A stretch of 64,000 bases of DNA from JADJRG01 sp964474905 (lineage in GTDB: Bacteria > Myxococcota_A > Polyangia > Nannocystales > Nannocystaceae): the NCBI GenBank assembly GCA_964474905.1, contig CAYYUP010000006.1:62001-126000 (forward strand), read 5' to 3'. The position numbers were made by a program, and so were the translations under genes. A model generated the notes under the pieces. It was not told the DNA's origin and ran no database searches. It was given only the letters and a program-made list of their open reading frames with translations. Below are positions 16,917-26,329 of this stretch, piece by piece (positions within the stretch are counted from its first letter, which is position 1; the number at the start of each line of letters is the position of its first letter).

Positions 16917-18080
16917 GTGCGCGAGCACGCTCCGCAGATCTATCTCGATTACAACGCGACGACTCCGGTGCATGCCGAGGTCCGCGAAGCGATGCTGCCC
17001 TGGCTCGGCGAGCGTTGGGGAAATCCTTCAAGCGCCCACAGCTTTGGTCGGGCGGCGGCGGCGGCGATCGCCGATGCGAGAGCTGAGATCGCGGCGCTGA
17101 TCGGCGCCATGCCGGAGGAGATCATCTTCACGAGTGGCGGCACCGAGGCCGACAATCTCGCGCTCTTCGGGGCGCTCCGAGGTCCCGGGCACTTGCTCCT
17201 CTCGGCGATCGAACACCCAGCGGTGAGCGCCGCCGCGGCGATGCTGATCCGCCAGGGCTGGAGCGTCGAACTCTTGCCGGTATCGGCGGACGGTCGGGTC
17301 TCGCTCGCCGAGACGAGGGCTATCTTAAATGAGCGCGCGCATGTCGATCTGCTCTCTGTGATCTGTGCGCAGAACGAGACCGGGGCGATCCAACCGGTCG
17401 CGGCGCTCGCAGAGCTGGTCCGCGGACGTGCACCAAATGCCGTTGTGCACAGCGATGGTGCCCAGGCGGTCGGCAAGATTCCGGTCGATGTCGGTGAGCT
17501 CGGGGTCGATCTTCTGACCCTCGTCAGTCACAAGTTCTACGGGCCGGCGGGCATCGGCGCGCTCTATTGTCGGCGGCCACGAGAGCTCCGGCCACGCCTC
17601 TTTGGTGGCGGTCAGGAGCGGGGCATGCGTCCGGGCACCGAACCTGTGGCTTTGATCGTCGGCTTTGGAGCGGCGGCGGCCCTGGCCAGGCGAACCCTGG
17701 CGACCGAGATGCTTCGGCAGGAGAAGCTGCGCGATCTGCTGTGGGGGCGCTTGGCGGCGGCGATTCCCGGCATCTACCGGACGGTCCCGGCTGAGCACGC
17801 GCTGCCCAATACCCTGCATGTCTGCCTGCCCGGGGTGCGCGGCGATGAGGTCTTGGCGCGCGCGTCGACGGTCGCGGCTTCGGTCGGGTCAGCCTGTCAC
17901 AGCGGACAGGTCGCCGCGGTCGGTGTGCTCGGGGTAATGAGCCTGCCGCCCGAGCTCGCTGCCGGAGCGCTCCGGCTCAGCCTCGGACGCGGCAGCGAGA
18001 GGGCAGAACTCATCGCCGCGAGCGACGCCTTGGCGGACGCCTGGAGAGCGCAAGTCGAGCTCCAGGCGCGTCGCTCGTAA
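16917..18080 (+). CDS. Cysteine desulfurase (NifS/IscS family)
   Basis: 387 residues. A PLP enzyme that takes sulfur from cysteine for Fe-S clusters or thio-modification. Family marks are the opening IYLDYNATTPVHAEV, GNPSSAHSFGRAA, FTSGGTEADNLAL, the PLP lysine K206 in LVSHKFYGPAG, GGGQERGMRPGTEP, and the active Cys C327 in SVGSACHSG. Length and spacing are normal. The start is GTG 16917; no earlier start matches the family. It is not beside other isc genes; an A-type carrier lies at 63352-63756, too far to be one operon. Probably the housekeeping or an auxiliary sulfur donor. Confidence 0.93.
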   Translation: MREHAPQIYLDYNATTPVHAEVREAMLPWLGERWGNPSSAHSFGRAAAAAIADARAEIAALIGAMPEEIIFTSGGTEADNLALFGALRGPGHLLLSAIEHPAVSAAAAMLIRQGWSVELLPVSADGRVSLAETRAILNERAHVDLLSVICAQNETGAIQPVAALAELVRGRAPNAVVHSDGAQAVGKIPVDVGELGVDLLTLVSHKFYGPAGIGALYCRRPRELRPRLFGGGQERGMRPGTEPVALIVGFGAAAALARRTLATEMLRQEKLRDLLWGRLAAAIPGIYRTVPAEHALPNTLHVCLPGVRGDEVLARASTVAASVGSACHSGQVAAVGVLGVMSLPPELAAGALRLSLGRGSERAELIAASDALADAWRAQVELQARRS

Positions 18081-18176
18081 GGGTGATGATCGGTCGATCG
18101 AAGTCGGTCACGAAGACGCATGCAGAAAACTGCAGACGCGGTCCACAGAGGTGTACACAGGTATCTGGAGCGCGTA

Positions 18177-21100
18177 TCAGGGAGCCACTCCGTCGAGGGC
18201 GTGGCAATCTGCCGGCGGTGTTAGGTCGTCGACGCTGAGAGTCAGCGACCTCCGGGAATCGTCGAGCCAGCGGAAGAACGCATCCCGATCGCGGGGGATC
18301 GGATCTTGCCAGATCCCGAGCTGGCCGGAGGGACTGAGTGCCAAGATCCGCCGGCTCGGGTGCCACACCACGACGCGGGCTCGGCGGTCCAGGTTTGAGA
18401 GCACACGGCCCTCGCCGGTGGCCACATCCCAGAGCCTAAATTCGCCGTCTTCACTCTGCGAGAGCAGGGTTTGGTCGTGGTCGGCGAACTCTATTAGGCG
18501 CACCGGCACCCGGTGACCGACGAGGCGCCCGGCGACCCTTCGCTCGGCGAGGTTCCAGATCAGGATCTGGTTGTCACCGCGGAGAAGCGCCAGGCGTCGA
18601 CCGTCCGCGAAGGGCGTGATCGAGTAGAGTCGATTGCCGCCGATCGGATCGGAGCGGACCTCGCCGCTTCGTCGATCGTAGACCCGGAGTTTATGGGCCT
18701 CGCCGCCGCTGTAGATAAAACGACCGTCGGGGCTAAAGACGACCGCGGAGATCCGCAGCGAGTGGCGGTCGATAATCGTGCTGGTGCCGGTCGAGAGGTC
18801 CCAGAGCCGCACATCCCGATCGAGGCCGGCGCTCGCCAGAAAGCGGTTGTCCGGGGAGAAGGTGCGGGCGAGGACCTCTCGGCTGTGACCGCGGAGGACC
18901 CGGGTCTCGCGTGTCTTGAGATCCCAGTGGAGGATGTCGCCGTCGCTGCGACCGACGATCACGTGGCGTCCATCGCTGCTGACGCCCAGGGCGCTGTGGT
19001 GGTTTTCGTAGTGGACGGGGAGCGGAAGCCGGGCGGGTTCGTTGTGCGCGGGGAATTTGTGCACGATCTCGCCGAAGGGCGTCATCACTGTCAGGGTTGC
19101 ATCCTCGGAGAGCGTGAGCACTGCGCCGCTGGTCGGCAGGATGGCGATCTGGATGATCGCGCGGGCCTCTGTCGCCTCGTAGATCGTTTGCTCGGTGTCG
19201 AAATTCCAGACCCTGAGAATGCCTTTCATATCGACGAGGGCCATTCGCGGATGTTGGGGATCGACGGCGAGCAAGGCCTGCTTGTCGAGGCGGTTGAGCA
19301 CGCCGTCTTGGAGATTCTCATTGCGCCAGATGCGGAGTTCACCGCCCGAGCTGGCGGCGGCGACGGTGCGGCCATCTGGTGAAAATCGCACCGCCGTCGC
19401 GACCGTGCGAAGGCCTTTTAAGAGGGTACTGTCGCCGCTGGTCAGGTCCCAGAGGCGAGGTCCTGTTTCGCCGCCGGTTGAGGTCGCAAATCGGCTGTCT
19501 TTTGAGACATCTAGGCGGGTGATCCTGCCGCCGTGGCCGGTAAAGGTGTGCAGCCGTTTGTTGGTGGCTCGCTCCCACACCCAGACCTCTCGGTCGGCGC
19601 CAGCACCCAGGATTCGGCTGCCGTCTGCTGTGTAGCGGATCGCCCGGAGCACAAACTTGCCGCCGCGAAGGAGGTCGCTTTCATCGCTCTGCCAACGCCA
19701 GCGCCAGACATTACCGTGGGCGGTTCCGACGGCGAGTTCATCGCTCTCAGGGGCGAAGTCACCGGCCGGTGCGAGGGGCTTGCCAACGCCCCAGTGGTGA
19801 CGCTCGCGGCTCTCCAGATCGATCATCACTAGTTTCATGTGGTCGTTGGAGACGCAGCCGACCCTTCGTCCATCGCTGAACATCGAGCCCGAGAGGCACT
19901 CCTCGAGCAGCTCGTAGGAGTGATCGCGCAGGTCCCAAAGGAGCAGGCGGTTGTCGTCGCCGCCGCTCAGCAGGTGGTCGCCGTCGGCGGTGAAGGCCAC
20001 GGTGCGCGCGGCGGCAGTATGACCCTTGAGCAATGCCAGACGTTCGCCGCTCTCGGGCGCCCAGAGGCCGACGCTGCGGTCGCGGCTGGCGGTCGCCATG
20101 AGGGTGCTATCGTCGTTAAACTCGACCCGCCAAACCTCGTCGGTATGGCCCATCAGACGGCGACCGGAGCTTTTTTCTAGATCCCAAAGGGTTGTAATGC
20201 AGTCGTCGGCGGCACTCGCCAGGAAGCGGCCGTTTCCAGAGAAGGCGATGCGAGAGGCGCCCGCGCTGTGGCCGATGAGGTCGACGCCGATGTCGTGGGC
20301 GGCCGCGTCGGCGGCGATCATGCGCAGGCGCGGCCACTCCTCCGTATTGTGGAGACCGGCGAGCAGATCGAGGGTGCGTCCTGGCTGATCGCGGGCGGCG
20401 AGGCGGGCCTGCTCGAGCGCGAGAGCATCGGCCTGGTGCTCGGCGGCGAGACGGGCCGCCTCGGATTCTTCGCGGGCACGGGCGGCCGCGTCGCGGGCTT
20501 CCTCGGCCTGGGTGCGGGCGACTTGGGCCTCGTCGCGCTCGGCGATGACCCGCGTGATCGAGAGGACCGAGATCACGGCGAGCACGACGAGTGAAGCGGC
20601 GGCGACCGCCAGCGGTCCGCGGTAGCGACGGATGAGGCGACGGAGGCGATCGCGTGCGGAGTAGCGGTGGGCGGCGACCAGCTGACCGGTGCGGAAGCGG
20701 CGGAGATCGTCGGCGAGTTCCTCGGCACTGGGGTAGCGATCGGCTGGTTTGTAAGCCATCGCGGTGGCGATGATCGCCGCGAGCTCCGGCGGTACGGCGG
20801 GCTCGCGGGCTTCGATCGGCGGAGGCGGATCGCTGGTGACTTTGAGAAGAATTTCGACTGCGGTCGCGCCATCAAAGGGAGGGGCACCGGCGACCATGTG
20901 ATAGAGGATTGCGCCCAGGGCGTAGACATCCGCCCGCTGGTCGACGGGATCGCCGTAGGCCTGCTCCGGTGGCATGTAGGCCGGCGTACCGACCACTGCG
21001 CCGACCATTGTGAGATCCTTAGCGGGCAGCTGTTGGCTCGAGGGGACTTTAGGGCGGAGTTCGGCACGCAACGCCGACTCGGCGAGGGGACTGCTGGCGG

Positions 21101-21899
21101 CGTCCTCTTTGTCGAGCTCCTTGGCGAGGCCCCAGTCGATCACCACGGTCTCGCCGTAGGAGCCGAGCAGAATGTTCTCGGGTTTGAGGTCGCGGTGCAT
21201 GATCCGCTTGGAGTGGGCGTAGGCCATGGTCTCGGCGACCGCGAGCACATGGGGCAGGAGTGCGACCCGGGCCTCGTAGGTCGAGGCTGTGGCGAGCGCC
21301 TCGGACAGGGGACGCCCTGAGACCAGTTTCATCGCGTAAAAGGGCTCGCCCGAGGGCCAGCGCCCGGCCGCGTAGATCGGCACGACTCCCGGATGCTGCA
21401 GGCGTGCGGTGACCAGAGCTTCGCGGACGAAGCGCTCTTCGGCATGGCGCGAGCGCACGAGCAGCTCTTTGAGGGCGACGCGACGGCCGAGGGTGCGGTC
21501 GCGGGCCTCGACGATCCTGCCGATGCCGCCCTTTGCGAAGATCGGACCTATCACGTAGCCGTCGCGGGTGATCACCGGCAGCTGCTGGCTCTGGGGCTCG
21601 ACCTTGGTCGGCTGTTGGAGCAGCGTGTCGGCGCCAGCCTTGGGTGCAGAATCGGTGCTCGGCGCAGGGTCGTCGGTCTGGGCATCGCCGTGCGGAGGAG
21701 AGCCTGGGTCCGGGGCTTCGGCGTAGGGGATTGTCTGGCCGTGCTGCCCCAGTTCCGTGCTCGCCTCGACCGGCACCCTGGGGCTCGCGGGCGCCGGCCT
21801 GGCGATCGGCTCGTCCGAGTCGACTGTCTCGGTTGCGCACCTCTCGGGGTCGTCGGCGACATCTGGGGGGCCGTCCGCTATGTCGTCGCGCTCGGGCAC
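18177..21899 (-). CDS. Transmembrane Ser/Thr protein kinase with WD40 repeats
   Basis: 1240 residues. Residues 1-110 are a disordered Pro/Asp-rich leader. The kinase domain (about 115-400) has a glycine loop FAKGGIGRIVEARD, ATP lysine K144 (VALKEL), catalytic HRDLKPEN (235-242), a DWG in place of DFG (255-257), and GTPAYMPPEQ. A TM segment follows (about 429-449), then a coiled coil rich in Ala/Glu/Arg (about 453-505). The remainder holds many WD40 blades, e.g. FLASAADDCITTLWDL and FLASAGLDRDVRLWDL. The topology puts the kinase in the cytoplasm and, if there is only one TM, the propeller in the periplasm. DWG is common in myxobacterial kinases. Probably a sensor or scaffold kinase; the ligand is unknown. 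Confidence 0.9.
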   Translation of the reverse strand: MPERDDIADGPPDVADDPERCATETVDSDEPIARPAPASPRVPVEASTELGQHGQTIPYAEAPDPGSPPHGDAQTDDPAPSTDSAPKAGADTLLQQPTKVEPQSQQLPVITRDGYVIGPIFAKGGIGRIVEARDRTLGRRVALKELLVRSRHAEERFVREALVTARLQHPGVVPIYAAGRWPSGEPFYAMKLVSGRPLSEALATASTYEARVALLPHVLAVAETMAYAHSKRIMHRDLKPENILLGSYGETVVIDWGLAKELDKEDAASSPLAESALRAELRPKVPSSQQLPAKDLTMVGAVVGTPAYMPPEQAYGDPVDQRADVYALGAILYHMVAGAPPFDGATAVEILLKVTSDPPPPIEAREPAVPPELAAIIATAMAYKPADRYPSAEELADDLRRFRTGQLVAAHRYSARDRLRRLIRRYRGPLAVAAASLVVLAVISVLSITRVIAERDEAQVARTQAEEARDAAARAREESEAARLAAEHQADALALEQARLAARDQPGRTLDLLAGLHNTEEWPRLRMIAADAAAHDIGVDLIGHSAGASRIAFSGNGRFLASAADDCITTLWDLEKSSGRRLMGHTDEVWRVEFNDDSTLMATASRDRSVGLWAPESGERLALLKGHTAAARTVAFTADGDHLLSGGDDNRLLLWDLRDHSYELLEECLSGSMFSDGRRVGCVSNDHMKLVMIDLESRERHHWGVGKPLAPAGDFAPESDELAVGTAHGNVWRWRWQSDESDLLRGGKFVLRAIRYTADGSRILGAGADREVWVWERATNKRLHTFTGHGGRITRLDVSKDSRFATSTGGETGPRLWDLTSGDSTLLKGLRTVATAVRFSPDGRTVAAASSGGELRIWRNENLQDGVLNRLDKQALLAVDPQHPRMALVDMKGILRVWNFDTEQTIYEATEARAIIQIAILPTSGAVLTLSEDATLTVMTPFGEIVHKFPAHNEPARLPLPVHYENHHSALGVSSDGRHVIVGRSDGDILHWDLKTRETRVLRGHSREVLARTFSPDNRFLASAGLDRDVRLWDLSTGTSTIIDRHSLRISAVVFSPDGRFIYSGGEAHKLRVYDRRSGEVRSDPIGGNRLYSITPFADGRRLALLRGDNQILIWNLAERRVAGRLVGHRVPVRLIEFADHDQTLLSQSEDGEFRLWDVATGEGRVLSNLDRRARVVVWHPSRRILALSPSGQLGIWQDPIPRDRDAFFRWLDDSRRSLTLSVDDLTPPADCHALDGVAP

Positions 21900-21954
21900 G
21901 CGGGTTCCTCGGTGTCGACCAGCCTACACGAAGCGCGGCGAGGGGCTTGCACGA

Positions 21955-22803
21955 TCACGCGCCCTTGCTGGCGATGATTTTGACGACCATGAGAGCGCCG
22001 CTGAGCAGCAGGATCCAGGCGATCATTGTCAGTAGTGTCTCGCGTCTGAGGGTGCCTGTTGTGCGCGCGCCGAAGTGGGTGGCGATCATCGTCACCGGGG
22101 CGAGCACGGCGAAGGCGAGGGGGTCGACGGTGCCCTCTCGGAGGGCCGCAACGGCTGCGAGCGCGCCTGTGAGCGCGCCGATCGCCATATTGCTGCCGAC
22201 CGCGATCGCCGGGTCTCGGACCAGGCGCAGGAGCAGCGGCAGGCGCAGGGTGCCGAGGAGCAGGCCTACGACCCCCGAGAGTGCCCCTAGAGCACCGCCA
22301 GCCCCAAATTCGAGGGCGAGTCGCGGCAGACTTCGCCTCGGACTTGCGGTCTTGGTGGCCCCTGTTTTGCTGGTTGCGGAGTCTTTTGGGTCGGAGCTTT
22401 GGGGGTCTGAATTCGGCGGGCCCAAATCAGGGCGATCGGACCTGCGCGAGCGCCTGCGCTTGAGCTCCATGGTCGCGCCGGAGGCGAGCAGGGTGAGGGC
22501 GATCGCCATCTCGAGCCAGTGCGGGTCCAGGCTGGGGGCGAGGCTCGCGGTGGCGAAAGCCGCCAGCGCCGAGGGCAGGCCAAAGGACAGCAGCAGGCGG
22601 CCGCGCACTCGCCCTTCGCGGGCGTGACGGAGGGCGCCAAAAAGGGCGCCGACGCTCGAGACCGCGAGGCTGGTCGCCGCGCCTGCGAGCGGACCGAGCC
22701 AGAGAACCAGTAGGATCAGGCGGAGCTGGCCGAGTACAAGGCCGACAGCCGCGCCGATGTACGAAATCACCAGCGACACCAGCGCAATGAGCGCGAGGAT
22801 CAT
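21955..22803 (-). CDS. TauE/SafE-family membrane permease (sulfite/anion exporter type)
   Basis: About 282 residues from ATG 22803 with about eight TMs in two similar halves. The first half opens ILALIALVSLVISYIGAAVGLVLG; the second has GALGALSGVVGLLLGTLRLPLLL. GAxxGxxxG at the start of each half is the TauE/SafE (DUF81) pattern. A cytoplasmic linker rich in Arg, Ser, Asp and Pro joins the halves (about residues 125-170). Such permeases move sulfite, sulfonates or other small organic anions; the substrate here is not known. The frame is open to 22890, but that would overlap the divergent RCK gene. It shares a short intergenic region with the RCK/channel operon. Confidence 0.8.
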   Translation of the reverse strand: MILALIALVSLVISYIGAAVGLVLGQLRLILLVLWLGPLAGAATSLAVSSVGALFGALRHAREGRVRGRLLLSFGLPSALAAFATASLAPSLDPHWLEMAIALTLLASGATMELKRRRSRRSDRPDLGPPNSDPQSSDPKDSATSKTGATKTASPRRSLPRLALEFGAGGALGALSGVVGLLLGTLRLPLLLRLVRDPAIAVGSNMAIGALTGALAAVAALREGTVDPLAFAVLAPVTMIATHFGARTTGTLRRETLLTMIAWILLLSGALMVVKIIASKGA

Positions 22804-22916
22804 GAGTACGCTGGTGTCGGGCACGGAGCGCGGCCAACCGTAGCACGGCGCGTTCGCCCGTGCTTGACACCTGCGAGCGGGGGGGAGCATCGTCGCCGGC
22901 GAGCGACTGGGTGGAG

Positions 22917-23678
22917 ATGGAGGGTCAGCCGAGTCGGATCATCGTCGTCAACTTCTCGCCAGAGGCGCGGGGTTTGGTGGCGTCGATTGTCGACTTTTTC
23001 GCGGACCCCAGCTCGGATCGCGGGCATGTAAAGGCCATCTGCACAGGTGTCGGCACGCCCGCGCTCGCCGAGGTCGCGCTTGCCAGTGTCGAGGGCATCG
23101 AGGCTCGTTATATCGAGGGCTCGGTCAGTCTCGGTGTCGAGCGTTTCGCCGCTCTGCTGCTCGCCGAAAAAGTAGCCGTCGCCGATGCCGACGCGATCAT
23201 CGTCCTGCCCCACCGCGCCAGCGCGGAGGTCGATGCTCACTCTCGATTGACCTGCGTCGCCCTTCGCCAGGCCTGCGGCGAGCGAGCGTTGCCGACGACG
23301 GTCGTGGCGATCGAAGACCCCGAGGCGAGTTTTGAGTTCTCGGGCCTGGGTGTGACGACGATCTTCTATCCTGGGTTTTTGAGGGCGGCGCTTTTTGCCC
23401 ACGCTTGCGTTGACTTGCCGGTCTTTCACTTCATCCTGGCGCTGCTTCGCGGTCATTATTGTGTGCAGACCCTGGCGATCCCCGAGGAGCTGCGGGGACG
23501 CACCTTTGGCGAGGCTTGCCGAACCCTAGAGCGCGACGCTGGGGGTTCACCGATCTCTCTGGTCGGGGTCTTTGCCGAGGATTCCGAAGGTGGTGCGCCG
23601 ATCATGCGAGTCAACCCCGGGCCGCGCTTTGCCCTCGACAAAGCGACCTCTTTGCTCGCGATCTCGGAGCGTCGATGA
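22917..23678 (+). CDS. Soluble RCK (TrkA-N plus TrkA-C) potassium-transport regulatory protein
   Basis: About 253 residues. It opens with a Rossmann-like strand RIIVVNFSPEARGLV and continues through alternating beta/alpha units (ADADAIIVLPHRA, LPTTVVAIEDPE). The C-terminal 70 residues match RCK_C: GRTFGEACRTLERD, SLVGVFAEDSEGGAPIMRVNPG, ATSLLAISE. The usual GxGxxG nucleotide motif is replaced by NFSPEARG, so NAD or ATP binding is doubtful. Its stop overlaps the next start as ATGA (23675-23678), so it is translationally coupled to the channel gene and probably forms the second half of the gating ring. The start is uncertain: ATG 22917, GTG 22911 or the frame opening at 22860. Confidence 0.75.
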   Translation: MEGQPSRIIVVNFSPEARGLVASIVDFFADPSSDRGHVKAICTGVGTPALAEVALASVEGIEARYIEGSVSLGVERFAALLLAEKVAVADADAIIVLPHRASAEVDAHSRLTCVALRQACGERALPTTVVAIEDPEASFEFSGLGVTTIFYPGFLRAALFAHACVDLPVFHFILALLRGHYCVQTLAIPEELRGRTFGEACRTLERDAGGSPISLVGVFAEDSEGGAPIMRVNPGPRFALDKATSLLAISERR

Positions 23679-26086
23679 GCGAATTCCAGGTCAACGGTCG
23701 GGCCGCAGCGCTTGTCTTGGCGATATCGGCACTTCTGTTCGCGCCGGTGCTTGCAGAGGCCTCGCCGGCCGATGGCGCCCCTGCGCAGGAGGTCAAGGCT
23801 ACCGACTACTCGGCGCCCATTCTGCGCTTTGGGGCAGGTTCAAAAAAAGGCGGCTTCACCCGCTTAGCCCGGGTACTCGCCGGCGGATTAGAGGAGACGG
23901 GCGATCGCATTCGTCTCGACATCCGCAATACCAAGGGCAGCTGCGACAACATCAAGCGCCTGCTCCGCGGCGAACTCGACGTTGCTCTGGTCCAGTACGA
24001 TGTTGCCGCCGAGGCCTTCAAGGCGAGCGTCAGCGCCTCGAGTGGCGAGCACAGCGGGCACGAAGGTGACGCCTTCGGTGGTTGGATGTGCAGGATCTCG
24101 GCGGACATGGCCCGGGGTGCACACCTGCATCTGATCACTGCGCTCACCGACGGTGCGGTGCACATGCTCGTGCGTCGTCCGGTGCGGATCGACAACTTCA
24201 GCCAGATCGGTGACGCGCCGATCTACTTGGGCAAGGACGGCTCGGGCTCCTTTGAGACCGCCAAGGTGATCGTCGGCGCGGCCGGTGACACGGTCGAGCG
24301 CCTCAACCTCTTCTCTGGGGGTTCGCGCGATGCCTACGCGGCGCTCCGTCGGCAGGAGCTACTGGTGATGTTGCGGACCACCGAGCGCGGGGACGATGAC
24401 ATCGCCGACGTCGTTGCATCGGGTCTGGCGAGCATCAACCCGTTGCCCGAAGACGTGCTGAACCGCCTGATCGACGGCTATCCCTACTACCGAATCTGCC
24501 AGGTCGAGCCCGAGACCTACGAGGGTCTCGAGTACGCGGTGCCGACGATCTGCGTGAGCACCGTGTTGCTGACCGTCACCTTCGATCGCGATGTCGGCCA
24601 TGGGGCGCTCGACGATCGCAGCATCGGCGCGCTGCTCGACGCGGCCGAGCACGTCGCCAAAACCAGCGAGTTAAAGATCAAGCCGCGGGCCGGCGGATTC
24701 GCCGAAAAAGAGCCGATTCCGCTGCACCAGGTCGCCTTTGAGCGTGAGCGCAGCCGGGTTTGGTGGTCGGTGGGGCAGGGCGGTGCTCTCTTGCTCTTTG
24801 TCCTGGTCGGTGGTTTTTTCCTCCGCCGTTACCTCCGCCGTCGGGGTTATCTTCGCGATCCGCTGAGCGCTGGGTTTGAGGGGCACCTCTCAAACCCGCT
24901 GGTGCCCTTCGCTGGCTTCGCGCTGATCGTGATGGCGGCGACGTTGGTCGTCTGGTTGATCGAACACGACTCAAACGCCCGCTTGCGGACTCTCGACGAG
25001 TCGTTTTGGGAGATGAATACCTTTGCCACCGGTAACTTCAGCACCGAGACCCTGAAAACGCCGAGTGCCCGTTTTGTCGGGGCAATGGCGACGATTATGG
25101 GGCTCGGCGCGTTGGCGTGGTTTACGGCGGCCTTGACCAATATCTTCGCCCGCGATCAGACGCGTCTCTTTCAGCGTCGTCGCGATCACATCGTCATCCT
25201 CAACTTTCGCGAGGACATGCTGCAGCTCATCCGTCTGTTGCGCTCGCCGGGGCCGGCACGGCACCAGTCGATCCACGTGATGGTGCCCGAAGCCCTGCCG
25301 AGCCGAGTCCGCCTGCAGCTCGCGAAGGTCAAGGCGCTGACCATTCACCAGGAGAACCCAGAGATCCCCGAGACGCTGATTCCCCTGCGTCTGCACCGGG
25401 CGGCACGGGTGATCATCCTCGAGAGCGAGAAGGTCGGCGGGGATGTCTTTCATCCGCTTCGGATCGCCCGGGCGGTGCACCAGGCGGCACAGAGTACGGG
25501 GCAGGGGGGGGCGCGCCGCACATCCCAGACCGCGGGCCGTCCGGCGCTCGCTGGCCGGCATCTGAGCGGTCCCGCGGAGCGCGGTTTGCCAAAGACCTTG
25601 GTCGAGACCTCCGAGGATGATCCCGAGGCACTCTTCGCCCCATTCCGCGGTTGGTTGCACGCCATCAACGCTCGCCAGCTCACCTTTACCTGGCTGGTGC
25701 ACGCCGCGAGCGAGCCGCTCTTCGCCGATTTTTTCACCGGCATCGTTTCGTTTCGCGATGACAACGCAGAGGTCTATTCCGCGACGCCGCCGTCGTGGCT
25801 CGTGGGTCGCCCGTGGATCGTCGCCCGGCGGACGATTTACTCCCTGGAGGGGCGTGCAGGCGTGCTGCCGATCGGTCTCTACCGCGGCGGCGGCGAGGGC
25901 ATCGACGACAGCCAGCGAGTGCTCGTGAACCCGGATTTCGAGATCCTGATCCAGGCCGATGACCTGTTGCTCGTGCTCGCGGAGGACGCCGCCGATCTGC
26001 TGCGTGTGCTCCGTCAGTCGCGAAAGATCGCCGCCGAGCAAGAGGAGCGCTGGCTTCAAGAGCAGACCGCGCTCGGTAAAAATTAG
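23675..26086 (+). CDS. Channel protein: periplasmic TAXI-type ligand-binding domain, two-TM pore and cytoplasmic RCK domains
   Basis: 803 residues. Signal peptide (about 1-29). Residues about 48-340 look like a TAXI-type solute-binding domain: LRFGAGSKKGGFTRLARVLA, the ligand region GSCDNIKRLLRGELDVALVQYD, and YLGKDGSGSFETAKVI. Then TM 363-383, TM 408-429, a pore segment about 443-458 (FATGNFSTETL) and TM 466-490. Residues from about 504 are an RCK-like region (RRRDHIVILNFREDMLQLI) continuing to a second beta/alpha block near 690-790. The filter TGNF is unlike TVGYG, so selectivity cannot be predicted. The design parallels ligand-gated potassium channels such as GluR0, but with the binding domain unsplit at the N-terminus. 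Coupled by ATGA overlap to the RCK gene upstream. Confidence 0.78.
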   Translation: MSEFQVNGRAAALVLAISALLFAPVLAEASPADGAPAQEVKATDYSAPILRFGAGSKKGGFTRLARVLAGGLEETGDRIRLDIRNTKGSCDNIKRLLRGELDVALVQYDVAAEAFKASVSASSGEHSGHEGDAFGGWMCRISADMARGAHLHLITALTDGAVHMLVRRPVRIDNFSQIGDAPIYLGKDGSGSFETAKVIVGAAGDTVERLNLFSGGSRDAYAALRRQELLVMLRTTERGDDDIADVVASGLASINPLPEDVLNRLIDGYPYYRICQVEPETYEGLEYAVPTICVSTVLLTVTFDRDVGHGALDDRSIGALLDAAEHVAKTSELKIKPRAGGFAEKEPIPLHQVAFERERSRVWWSVGQGGALLLFVLVGGFFLRRYLRRRGYLRDPLSAGFEGHLSNPLVPFAGFALIVMAATLVVWLIEHDSNARLRTLDESFWEMNTFATGNFSTETLKTPSARFVGAMATIMGLGALAWFTAALTNIFARDQTRLFQRRRDHIVILNFREDMLQLIRLLRSPGPARHQSIHVMVPEALPSRVRLQLAKVKALTIHQENPEIPETLIPLRLHRAARVIILESEKVGGDVFHPLRIARAVHQAAQSTGQGGARRTSQTAGRPALAGRHLSGPAERGLPKTLVETSEDDPEALFAPFRGWLHAINARQLTFTWLVHAASEPLFADFFTGIVSFRDDNAEVYSATPPSWLVGRPWIVARRTIYSLEGRAGVLPIGLYRGGGEGIDDSQRVLVNPDFEILIQADDLLLVLAEDAADLLRVLRQSRKIAAEQEERWLQEQTALGKN

Positions 26087-26278
26087 TCCGGATCGGGAGA
26101 GTCTTTTTCTTTAAAAAGTCTGCGTTGCTCGGCTCGTTTTCTTCTCTGGACTCGCGCTGTCGGCTCGCTCTGCCAGGTTTGCCTGGACACTCACGTACGC
26201 GTTTCCGTCGATTCAGATACGGTCGAAATTGGTCAAGAAACGATGTTCTACGGCATTTTTAGCTTGTATGTTTGAAGT

Positions 26279-26316
26279 ACGAAGCATTTCGTTGACTTAA
26301 TACGAATGGCTTCGTA
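26279..26316. promoter_or_regulatory. Two operator dyads of the BlaI-type repressor
   Basis: Dyad 1 is ACGAA-GCAT-TTCGT (26279-26292). Dyad 2 is TACGAA-TGGC-TTCGTA (26301-26316), a perfect six-base inverted repeat. Their centres are 23 bases apart, about two helical turns, so dimers would sit on the same face. BlaI/MecI repressors bind short dyads of this kind in their own promoter. The pair overlaps the promoter proposed at 26292-26320. Confidence 0.7.
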
Positions 26317-26320
26317 CAAC
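26292..26320 (+). promoter_or_regulatory. Sigma-70-type promoter of the blaI operon, probably leaderless
   Basis: TTGACT (26292-26297), a 17-base spacer and TACAAC (26315-26320). Initiation about 7 bases on would be at 26326-26328, right at GTG 26327/ATG 26330. No Shine-Dalgarno sequence is visible before either candidate start, which fits a leaderless mRNA. Dyad 2 lies inside the spacer, so a bound repressor would block RNA polymerase. Confidence 0.5.
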
Positions 26321-26329
26321 TCCCCCGTG

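Noticed and set aside
18140..18165. GTGTACAC-type palindromes seen here and near 36788, 57520 and 58060
   Set aside because: Short, scattered inside or beside unrelated genes and without consistent spacing; likely chance.
23459..23674. In-frame extension upstream of the TAXI-channel gene
   Set aside because: It lies within the RCK gene; the signal peptide starts at ATG 23675.
26095..26130. CTTTTT-CTTT-AAAAAG inverted repeat after the channel gene as terminator
   Set aside because: The stem is A-T only and weak; no GC core, so termination is not supported.
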